DNA of 11,654 bases from Deltaproteobacteria bacterium UBA6930. Lineage in GTDB: Bacteria; Myxococcota_A; UBA9160; UBA6930. The notes beneath the pieces are model-generated. The model was not told the origin of the DNA. It did not search any database and saw only the letters and a program-made list of their open reading frames with translations. The stretch covers positions 1 to 11,654 of the forward strand of contig DKAI01000040.1 in NCBI GenBank assembly GCA_002450755.1, given 5' to 3'. The first letter of the stretch is position 1. Each line of letters opens with the position of its first letter. The position numbers and the translations under genes are program-made. Positions 1 to 6,067 of the stretch are shown here, piece by piece.

Positions 1-808
1 TTCCACCCACTGGATTAGCAAAATGTGTTCCTAGGACAAGAATGGGTTTGTCCGCGTAACGCTCGAGAAACGCCTTTCTGGTAACAACAGCCGCATCGTT
101 ATCTGCGTCGAAGGGAGTGACCCATTCGGGTCTACCGATTTGGCAAGGGTGATGCATCATGTCACCTGTTATCACAGCTTCCTCATCATTGGAGGAGATC
201 CGAACGCTTACGTGGCCCGGCGTATGCCCCGGGGTAGACTCGAAGGAAACTCCACCACCAACGTTGTGGTTATTTTCTACTAGGTCAGCAAGTCCAGCAT
301 CAAAGATTGGCTTTACAGACTCCCCGAATACGTCTCCAAAGGGATCTTCTTCAAGATTTCTCCAAAAATCATACTCTTCTTTGACTACGAGATATCGAGC
401 ATTAGGAAAGGTTGGTTCCCAGTTTCCATTTACCTTTCGCGTGTTCCATCCAACATGATCGACATGTAGATGTGTGCAAATTACTGTATCGATAGATTCG
501 GGGTCGTGACCAAGTTTTTTAAGATCTTCTAAAAAAGGAAGTTGGAGATTCGACCAGTCCGGCATATTTAAATTCTTATCATTGCCAATGCAAGTATCCA
601 CTACCATCTTTTGATCGTGTGTTTCGATGATAAGCATCTGGATGTTTAATATTAGATTGTCTTCATTGGAAACGAAGTGAGGCTTTAGCCAAGGAAGTTT
701 AGAAAGATTATTTGGAGTTGCATCCGGGAGAACTTCGAGTTCTCCGCCTGCAGCCGTCATTTCTATAAGCTGAGTGATTTTAGTATCGCCTATTTTCCAC
801 TGTAACAT
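1..808 (-). CDS. MBL-fold metallo-hydrolase (lactonase/esterase-like), 3' end cut by window edge
   Basis: The frame is open from an ATG at 808 to the left edge (269 codons), so the C-terminus is missing. The metallo-beta-lactamase-fold signature is nearly complete: HLHVDH at residues 113-118, GHTPGH at 194-199 (His199 as metal ligand), TGD with Asp216, and a late His262 in GTHF. Together these would bind a dinuclear metal centre, probably zinc. Sequence between motifs, such as VDTCIGND (70-77) and FPNARY (134-139), fits the large subgroup that holds N-acyl-homoserine lactonases and organophosphate or ester hydrolases rather than true beta-lactamases. The substrate cannot be told from sequence. 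I see no signal peptide, so it is probably cytoplasmic. GAGGAG (817-822) sits 8 bases before the ATG and supports this start. It follows the P450 gene by 82 bases and may be read both from that operon and from a promoter of its own. The fold is near certain; the reaction is inferred. Confidence 0.9.
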   Translation of the reverse strand, partial: MLQWKIGDTKITQLIEMTAAGGELEVLPDATPNNLSKLPWLKPHFVSNEDNLILNIQMLIIETHDQKMVVDTCIGNDKNLNMPDWSNLQLPFLEDLKKLGHDPESIDTVICTHLHVDHVGWNTRKVNGNWEPTFPNARYLVVKEEYDFWRNLEEDPFGDVFGESVKPIFDAGLADLVENNHNVGGGVSFESTPGHTPGHVSVRISSNDEEAVITGDMMHHPCQIGRPEWVTPFDADNDAAVVTRKAFLERYADKPILVLGTHFANPVGG

Positions 809-828
809 TTTGTGTTCTCCTCGTGAAC

Positions 829-834
829 ATTATA
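829..834 (-). promoter_or_regulatory. Candidate -10 box (TATAAT) for the MBL hydrolase gene
   Basis: Read on the minus strand this is a perfect TATAAT. Transcription would start at about 822-824, giving a leader of roughly 15 bases that holds little more than the Shine-Dalgarno sequence. The -35 position (about 852-857) reads AGATAT, a poor match to TTGACA, so the promoter would need an activator or is weak. An exact hexamer match can also arise by chance. Confidence 0.4.
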
Positions 835-869
835 GCCTCACCCCCCTTCTAATATCTACCTTCTTAATT

Positions 870-882
870 TGAAATGATTTCA
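870..882. repeat. 13-bp inverted repeat, possible operator
   Basis: TGAAAT and ATTTCA are perfect 6-base arms around a single G, between the P450 stop codon and the MBL start. The arms are too close to form an RNA hairpin, so if functional this would be a site for a dimeric DNA-binding protein. Its centre is about 54 bases upstream of the predicted MBL transcription start, a common activator position. A lone half site (TGAAAT, 3913-3918) lies in the divergent LLM/MFS intergenic gap. No regulator gene is in the window. Confidence 0.25.
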
Positions 883-890
883 GGTAACTC

Positions 891-2102
891 TTAGGATGGA
901 ATTGATTGAATATATAATGATTTTAATCCCAGGAGGCGGTTGTTGGGTACCCAAACCGGTTTTTCTGTTAGAGCCCAGTTCTCGTTGCGTGACAGAAGCT
1001 CTTGTAAGACAACTCGCATTTCCATTCGCGCGAGACTAGCGCCTAAGCAGAAATGGACTCCTTGACCAAAACCAAGGTGAGGATTGGGTTCTCGAGAAAT
1101 GTCAAATTCAAAGGGAGTCGAGAAAACCCTTTCGTCGCGATTTGCAGACATTTCCCAGAAAGTAATTTTGTCTCCAGCTTTGATCGTCTTGTCATGTAGA
1201 GAAATATTTTTTGTGGCTGTTCTTCGTTTGTAAATAGATGGGGTTGTCCAACGAAGAATTTCCTCGATAGCTAATTTGATTCCTGATGGGTTAGCTCTGA
1301 GAGAAGCTAGCTGCATAGGATGTTCAATAAATGCGAGAACACCACCCGTAATAGCGTTTCTAGTCGTTTCTGATCCCGCAAGGAAAAGGAGGGTGAAAAA
1401 TGCACGTAACTCACGATCCGTCAGGGATTTACCATCGTTATCCTGAGTAGCATGCACTATTGTTGACAGTATATCGCCGGAAGGCCTAACACGTTTCTCA
1501 TTAATTAGATCTTGACCATAGGCACTTAATGTCTTTATTGATTCTCGTGCTACAACGTGATCGGATTGGGTTTCGATGCCGTGGTCCACAATGTCACAGA
1601 GCTCACGGCGGTCGGCTTGCGGGACGCCTAGCACCATGCAGATCGCTTGAAGAGGTATCTCGCGTGCAATCTCTACGAAGTTTACGCCGGAGGAATTATT
1701 TAATCTACCAAGTAGTTCTACTGTCCGCTCACGTAATTCTTGCTCGAGACGCTTCACCCGTCTTGGTGTAAAGCCAGTATTGACGAGACTTCGCAGTCGA
1801 CGATGATCCGGATCATCCGTTTGATTAAGGAAATATCCTGCGCCCCGATCGTCTTTTAGTTGGGTCCCGCCGAATTCTCTAGTCCCTCCTTTTTCCGATG
1901 AGAAAACTTTCGGGCTTTGCAATATTTTTATGACATGTTCGTAGCGGCTGACAACCCAAAAACCTTCACCGTCTGGTGTGTTCTCTGTGGGTTCGTGCCA
2001 GTATATTGGGGCATTGGCTCTGAGCCAAGAAAAGGTTTCGTGGGGAAATCCTTTCTTAAATGAATTGCTATTAGTAAGGTCCGCGACTGTTGAGTTAGGC
2101 AT
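891..2102 (-). CDS. Cytochrome P450 (class I bacterial type)
   Basis: This 403-residue soluble P450 has the usual length for a bacterial class I enzyme and no membrane anchor. The oxygen-binding I helix carries AGSETT (242-247), with Glu-Thr as the acid-alcohol pair. The K-helix ExxR is Glu281 to Arg284, and the heme loop FGQGVHFCLG (345-354) supplies the axial thiolate Cys352. The C-helix region DDPDHRRLR (97-104) is also typical. It should hydroxylate a hydrophobic substrate using O2 and two electrons. The overall pattern recalls the group with CYP124/125/142 (steroid or branched-lipid acids) and terpene hydroxylases such as CYP111; this is a resemblance, not an assignment. The ATG at 2102 is preceded by GAGGA, which forms part of the last codons of the hydrolase gene 5 bases upstream, so the two are co-transcribed and probably translationally coupled. 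No ferredoxin or ferredoxin reductase gene is nearby, so electrons must come from partners encoded elsewhere. Confidence 0.96.
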   Translation of the reverse strand: MPNSTVADLTNSNSFKKGFPHETFSWLRANAPIYWHEPTENTPDGEGFWVVSRYEHVIKILQSPKVFSSEKGGTREFGGTQLKDDRGAGYFLNQTDDPDHRRLRSLVNTGFTPRRVKRLEQELRERTVELLGRLNNSSGVNFVEIAREIPLQAICMVLGVPQADRRELCDIVDHGIETQSDHVVARESIKTLSAYGQDLINEKRVRPSGDILSTIVHATQDNDGKSLTDRELRAFFTLLFLAGSETTRNAITGGVLAFIEHPMQLASLRANPSGIKLAIEEILRWTTPSIYKRRTATKNISLHDKTIKAGDKITFWEMSANRDERVFSTPFEFDISREPNPHLGFGQGVHFCLGASLARMEMRVVLQELLSRNENWALTEKPVWVPNNRLLGLKSLYIQSIPS

Positions 2103-2107
2103 TTGCT

Positions 2108-3031
2108 CTATTCCTCAAGCGAAGAGTGGGACGCAAAAAAAATCTTAACCTTTTCTACAAATTCTTCAGGTCTCTCGAGCTGAAGCATATGGCCAGTGTC
2201 TACCATGGCTTGATAGTTTAATCCGTATCTCTCATGCAGGTAGAGGTTCATATAAGCGGGGCCTCGTGCCGATTCCTTTTTTGGGTCTGCGCAGATATAT
2301 AACACTGAAGAGGGGAGTGACTGAAGGAGTTCGGTCAGATTCAAGTTAGAGTTGTCGTTAAATATCTTGGCTTCATATTTGGGGGGGCACGAAAGGCTGT
2401 AGTTTTCGCCACGAGCGGAGAGGGTTGCATTCGCCATATCCTCGTAGGATTCGGGGTGCCATGTCCCTAAGAACTTCGACCTTTTGAACTTTGTAGCTAG
2501 GTCACTTGCCGATTTGAACTCTTCCTGCCGGCCGAGAGCTAAAGCTGAAAGTTCCTTTTCGGCCTCCAAAAAATAAGGAGCCAGATGATGATTTGGCGGA
2601 GGACTGAAGGGGGGATCAACCAAGACGAGTGCCTCCCAGGGCCATTCAAAATTTTGCCCATGGCTAACGGCTACGATGGCAGAAAGTGAATGGAATATAC
2701 CGTGGTTAGGTTTCTCGCCGAAATTTTTTGAGGTTGATTCAAGAAGAGTATTTAGGTCGTTTGCAAAAGTTTCGACATTGTGAGAGTCGAGATCGTGCGT
2801 CGGGTTTTCTCCGTGACTCCTTTGGTCATAGATGATCAGGTCGTATTCTTCCAGCAACAATCTCCAAAACTGCCAGTAGCCATCGGAAGCAAAGCCGTTT
2901 CCGTGAGAAATGAATACGCGAGGTCCAAAAGGGTTGCCATGTCTCCGGACTCTTATTATGGCCCCATCCATCATTTTGATATCGAATCTTTGAGTAGGTG
3001 TGGGTACTTTTTGAGCGCGAAGTTTATTCAT
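2108..3031 (-). CDS. Alpha/beta-fold hydrolase with an atypical nucleophile elbow
   Basis: This 307-residue alpha/beta hydrolase has an oxyanion-loop motif SHGNGF (42-47), a following YDQRSHG (68-74), a probable nucleophile Ser115 in FHSLSA (113-118), a likely acid Asp249 in CADPKK, and the catalytic His281 in GHMLQLERPEEF. The elbow departs from the usual GxSxG: Phe stands two before the Ser and Ser two after it. The triad otherwise looks complete, so an ester, lactone, thioester or C-C bond hydrolase is likely. No signal peptide is seen, so it is probably cytoplasmic. Its ATG overlaps the stop of the LLM gene as ATGA (3028-3031) and there is no strong ribosome binding site, so translation is probably coupled to that gene. 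It ends 5 bases before the P450 start. Being placed between two oxygenase-type genes suggests it acts on a product or ester made by one of them. Fold is sure, substrate unknown. Confidence 0.92.
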   Translation of the reverse strand: MNKLRAQKVPTPTQRFDIKMMDGAIIRVRRHGNPFGPRVFISHGNGFASDGYWQFWRLLLEEYDLIIYDQRSHGENPTHDLDSHNVETFANDLNTLLESTSKNFGEKPNHGIFHSLSAIVAVSHGQNFEWPWEALVLVDPPFSPPPNHHLAPYFLEAEKELSALALGRQEEFKSASDLATKFKRSKFLGTWHPESYEDMANATLSARGENYSLSCPPKYEAKIFNDNSNLNLTELLQSLPSSVLYICADPKKESARGPAYMNLYLHERYGLNYQAMVDTGHMLQLERPEEFVEKVKIFFASHSSLEE

Positions 3032-3888
3032 GACGTTAACGCATCACGCCATTCGGCGATAATTTGTAAATGATCTTCAACGGAACTCAGGTTTGCGTTC
3101 ATGGTTGCTAGTGCGAGGTGCGTGGCTCCAAGAGCTCTCCAGGATTCCGCATGCAATCGCCAACGCTCGGGATTTCCCCCTCGAGCCTGTGCCTGCGCCT
3201 GGATTCCAAACTTGCTAGGGTCTCTGCCAACTTTAAGGAGTTCCTGGTTCAATCGTTCCACGTGGATGGCTTCCCTTTTAGGAGTACCAAGGGGCATCCA
3301 TCCGTCGCCCAGCTTTGCAGTCCGTCGAATTAAGGCAGGTGAATTTCCTCCAAACCAAATCGGGATTGGAGTTTCCGGTCTGGGGTTTATACCTGCTCGG
3401 TCAATACGATGGAACTTCCCTTCGAAGGAGAGGGAGCGCTGCTTCCAAAGGTCTTGCATCACTAAAAGCTGCTCTTCTTGTCGCAAGCCGCGTTCTTCAA
3501 ACGGGATGCCAAGACCTTCAAATTCAAGTTTATTCCAACCGGTACCGACTCCTAGTCGTAACCTTCCCCGAGAAAGGTTTTGGACTTCTGTCGCTTGTTT
3601 AGCTACAAGTGCTGCTTGACGTTGTGGAAGGATTAAGACCGTTGTTGCAAGTTCAAGGGTTTTAGTCACTCCAGCTAAGTATCCGAAAAGGACGAAGGGT
3701 TCGTGAAAACTAGTGTTCATATCGTAGGGAGCTTCCCATCCACCGGGGCGATCCGGATTGGCTCCCAGTACATGATCGTAAACGAGCAGGTGGGATAAGC
3801 CGAGTTCTTCTATTCCCTGCGCGAACTTGCAGATCGAGTTAGGGTCATTACCTATTTCACTTTGTGGAAAGACGGCTCCGAGCTTCAT
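3028..3888 (-). CDS. LLM-class flavin/F420-dependent oxidoreductase
   Basis: This 286-residue luciferase-like TIM-barrel oxidoreductase carries YDHVLG (37-42), ILPQRQ (86-91), GRLRLGVGTGWN (108-119), IPIWFGG (175-181) and DGWMP (195-199). This order is characteristic of the family annotated as F420-dependent LLM oxidoreductases (TIGR03619 type). Members use reduced F420 or FMNH2 for hydride transfer or monooxygenation; which cofactor and substrate apply here cannot be read from sequence. It is cytoplasmic and is the first gene of the leftward operon, with its stop overlapping the hydrolase start. The ATG at 3888 has only a distant purine-rich stretch upstream, so translation initiation may be weak. 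It diverges from the MFS transporter gene with 43 bases between start codons. If the cofactor is F420, the host must make or import it, which would narrow the lineage. A flavin-dependent Baeyer-Villiger role is one alternative, untested. Confidence 0.93.
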   Translation of the reverse strand: MKLGAVFPQSEIGNDPNSICKFAQGIEELGLSHLLVYDHVLGANPDRPGGWEAPYDMNTSFHEPFVLFGYLAGVTKTLELATTVLILPQRQAALVAKQATEVQNLSRGRLRLGVGTGWNKLEFEGLGIPFEERGLRQEEQLLVMQDLWKQRSLSFEGKFHRIDRAGINPRPETPIPIWFGGNSPALIRRTAKLGDGWMPLGTPKREAIHVERLNQELLKVGRDPSKFGIQAQAQARGGNPERWRLHAESWRALGATHLALATMNANLSSVEDHLQIIAEWRDALTS

Positions 3889-3931
3889 CGCGACAACATA
3901 CCGCCTTTTAGGTGAAATTGTGGAGATCGCA
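3889..3931. promoter_or_regulatory. Compact divergent promoter region between LLM operon and MFS gene
   Basis: Only 43 bases separate the two divergent start codons, so at least one promoter must overlap the other or reach into coding sequence. GGAG at 3922-3925 is a good ribosome binding site for the rightward MFS gene. On the minus strand a TATGTT could serve as a weak -10 box. Nothing matches a strong sigma-70 promoter in either direction. The arrangement favours joint control of the transporter and the enzymes. Confidence 0.4.
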
Positions 3932-5164
3932 ATGCCAATATTTCGTGGATGGCTGATCGTTAGCAGCCTTTTTGTTGTTTTGATGGTTTCGTCAGGTTTG
4001 GGTTTTTATACCTTACCGATCCTGGTTCGTGTGATGAGCGAGCAAGGGGTATTCAGTGTCCACGATGTTTCTAGTGCGAGTGCTATTTTTTTTCTTGCAA
4101 GCGGCATTGCAGGTCTAAAAATAGCCCGACTTCTCGAGAAAAATGATGTGCGTTGGGTGGTGACAGGAGGTGGGGTTCTCTGTGGTTTTTGCCTCTGGGG
4201 TTTAGGTCAAATCCAACAGGTCTACGAGCTGTATGCGATCTACGCCGTCTTCGGCATCGGATTTGCGGCCACCTCGCTTTTGCCGGCAATGACAGTCATT
4301 ACCCGCTGGTTCGTTGCTAAGCGTGCGATTGCTATTTCGATCGCATCGACGGGACTATCCGTTGGAGGAGTGCTTGTAGCGCCACAGGTTGCTGGCTGGG
4401 TGGAGACGTTCGGTTTTCGAGAGGTGTCGATTTGGCTGGGTGTGGCCTACGTGGCGGGGACAGTTCCCCTTACTTGGCTATTTATTGTTGGAAATCCTGA
4501 AAACCTCGGACTTTCTCCGGATGGAGAAAGAGAAGCTTCGGTAAAGACTTCCAAAAATGATTCTAATATCGAATACAAGAACGCCGTCACAAGTTCGTTT
4601 TTCGTCTGGTTTTCCGTTACATATATTTTTGTAATGGCGGCTCAGGTGGGGGGGATGATTCATATCTACAACCTGGTCGCCTTTCGTATAGATGCCGAAT
4701 ATGCACGATGGATTATGGGCGTTACCGCCTTTGCGAGTATTACGGGGCGGTTCGCTGGTGGGTTTCTTCTTCATCATGTGTCGATTAAACCTGTCACGTA
4801 TGTCTTGATACTTGTCCAAGGTTCTGCGCTTGTGGGGCTAGCGACTGTCTGGGAACCCTTTTGGATAACAGGTTTAGCTGTAGCTTTTGGCCTATCGGTG
4901 GGGAATATCCTAATGATTCAGCCTCTGATTCTTGCGGAGACTTTCGGAGTTAAAGACTACGGAAGAATTTTCGCAGTTAGTCAGCTCCTTACTACGATCG
5001 GTTATGCAATGGGTCCAGAGATTATGGGTGCGATGTTTGATTATTTTGGGGGATACCGCAATGCGTTTAGTCTTTCAGGATTGTTTTGCTTTGTGGGACT
5101 AGTATTTTTTTGTATCGCAAACATGAAAGATTCATCGTGCAGACGATCTAGACTTTTGAGATAA
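3932..5164 (+). CDS. MFS transporter, monocarboxylate (MCT/OFA)-like
   Basis: This 410-residue inner-membrane protein has about twelve hydrophobic segments in two halves, split by a charged loop after PENLGLSPDGE. The first half carries RWFVAKRA (125-132) followed by TGLSVGG (140-146), a pattern typical of monocarboxylate/oxalate-formate type major facilitator carriers. It probably exchanges or symports an organic acid with protons. I start it at the ATG at 3932 because GGAG lies 6 bases upstream and the first transmembrane segment follows at once. An in-frame ATG at 3827 would place 35 hydrophilic residues in front and overlap the divergent LLM gene. A GTG at 3920 is possible but less well supported. 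The 3' end overlaps the convergent SnoaL gene by 17 bases. Divergence from the LLM-hydrolase-P450 operon suggests it imports the substrate or exports the product of those enzymes. Confidence 0.92.
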   Translation: MPIFRGWLIVSSLFVVLMVSSGLGFYTLPILVRVMSEQGVFSVHDVSSASAIFFLASGIAGLKIARLLEKNDVRWVVTGGGVLCGFCLWGLGQIQQVYELYAIYAVFGIGFAATSLLPAMTVITRWFVAKRAIAISIASTGLSVGGVLVAPQVAGWVETFGFREVSIWLGVAYVAGTVPLTWLFIVGNPENLGLSPDGEREASVKTSKNDSNIEYKNAVTSSFFVWFSVTYIFVMAAQVGGMIHIYNLVAFRIDAEYARWIMGVTAFASITGRFAGGFLLHHVSIKPVTYVLILVQGSALVGLATVWEPFWITGLAVAFGLSVGNILMIQPLILAETFGVKDYGRIFAVSQLLTTIGYAMGPEIMGAMFDYFGGYRNAFSLSGLFCFVGLVFFCIANMKDSSCRRSRLLR

Positions 5165-5552
5165 TTTTTAGCGATGCAGCTTTAGCATAAGTTTTCTTAA
5201 TAAGTATTTTTCCCTGTTTGTTGAAGTGTAAAATATCGAGCCCCCTCCAATGTCCGGGACCTTTGCTTGTTTTTAAGGAACAAGTCCAAGCTATCAATGA
5301 CTTCATGTTCTGGGCGTCGCAAAACATTTCTTCTTCAAGGAACTGCATGTGACCAAAATCCCCCCGAAATTGAGGAACGAGAGCTTTCCTAATATCAGCT
5401 AGCCCCTCAGCTCTGGTGCCATCGAATTGATCATAGATGGAACCTGTTTGCGCAAAATAGGACATCACCCTGTCTAGATTGTTTTCGTTGAATGCCTGGG
5501 TAAACGAAATGGTAGTTTCAGTAATATATTCGTGTGAAAGCAGAGAAGTCAT
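5148..5552 (-). CDS. SnoaL/NTF2-like fold protein
   Basis: The 134-residue product fits a small cone-shaped alpha+beta barrel of the SnoaL/NTF2-like superfamily. A long N-terminal helix leads into FNENNLDRVMSYFA (21-34), then GLADIRKALVPQF (50-62), then WRGLDILHF (102-110) and GKILIKKTYAKA (114-125) as the last two strands. Members include isomerases, cyclases and dehydratases of small hydrophobic molecules as well as non-catalytic binding proteins. Several Asp and His residues lie where an active site could form, but I cannot assign a reaction. The gene lies 14 bases downstream of the unrecognised 166-residue gene and is probably co-transcribed with it. No good Shine-Dalgarno precedes the ATG (an AGGA lies about 20 bases away), so translation may depend on that gene. 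The end overlaps the convergent MFS gene by 17 bases, and there is no room for a terminator between them. Confidence 0.85.
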   Translation of the reverse strand: MTSLLSHEYITETTISFTQAFNENNLDRVMSYFAQTGSIYDQFDGTRAEGLADIRKALVPQFRGDFGHMQFLEEEMFCDAQNMKSLIAWTCSLKTSKGPGHWRGLDILHFNKQGKILIKKTYAKAASLKIISKV

Positions 5553-5566
5553 TTGAGGAGTGTAGC

Positions 5567-6067
5567 TTACTTGTCCTGCATAGCTTGGTTTCGGTTTGCG
5601 AGCTCGGAGGAGATACTTGTAACGATTTCTCCCAAAAGCCTGGAAGGCTGTGCTTGTCCTTCTATTCTTGCTTGATTCGCCAGTTGTCCGAGAAGGTCTT
5701 CTGCTAGTTCGAGGTCACCTCTAGGTACCCGTTCTAAAGTTAGGATGATCTCCTCGGGTGGATCAAGGTTGAGTGCTTCATCCTCGGACATCGCGACTAT
5801 TAAAGATCTAAGCATCGGATCTAGAGAGGGGAGCATGATGCGCGTTGCGGTTACACGGGCTCTACACCAGATCATCTCTTCAGGGGTAAAATTTCGAAAA
5901 GCTAAGGAAATCTTACTTCGCATACGAAGAGTATGCACGTTCAGGCTCTTTTTGGCTCCCAATTGGGTGCCGACTTCGCGAGCTTGAGCATATTTCTGCC
6001 GTGAAGTTGTCAGCATCGACAAATATGCCAATGCTGAACCTGGTTCTGCGAGGTACACTGAGACCAT
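5567..6067 (-). CDS. Unrecognised 166-residue protein
   Basis: I do not recognise this family. The predicted protein has no signal peptide, membrane segment, cysteine motif or obvious DNA-binding helix-turn-helix. It appears largely helical: a basic central part (residues 40-80, with FTPEEMIWCRAR at 60-71), then an acidic amphipathic stretch (94-135, rich in Glu, Asp and Leu), and a polar tail. It lies directly upstream of the SnoaL gene on the same strand, and the pair is probably one transcript. The ATG at 6067 overlaps the divergent GST-like start codon, and no ribosome binding site precedes it. An internal GTG at 6058 or ATG at 6016 could be the true start, though neither has a clear site either. 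The continuous frame and protein-like composition make it probably real; antisense frames over it are shorter and less protein-like. A regulatory or adaptor role would be a guess. Confidence 0.65.
   Translation of the reverse strand: MVSVYLAEPGSALAYLSMLTTSRQKYAQAREVGTQLGAKKSLNVHTLRMRSKISLAFRNFTPEEMIWCRARVTATRIMLPSLDPMLRSLIVAMSEDEALNLDPPEEIILTLERVPRGDLELAEDLLGQLANQARIEGQAQPSRLLGEIVTSISSELANRNQAMQDK

Noticed and set aside
159..458. Open frame of 99 codons on the plus strand within the MBL hydrolase gene
   Set aside because: The minus strand carries the full metal-binding motif set across this stretch; the plus frame is a shadow.
3101..3619. Open frame of 172 codons on the plus strand inside the LLM oxidoreductase gene
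   Set aside because: It lies wholly antisense to a gene with clear family motifs, its translation is rich in Ser, Arg and Pro with no domain, and it has no ribosome binding site.
3827..3931. Longer N-terminus for the monocarboxylate-type MFS protein, starting at 3827
   Set aside because: It would add 35 residues overlapping the divergent LLM gene, while the ATG at 3932 has GGAG 6 bases upstream and leads straight into the first membrane segment.
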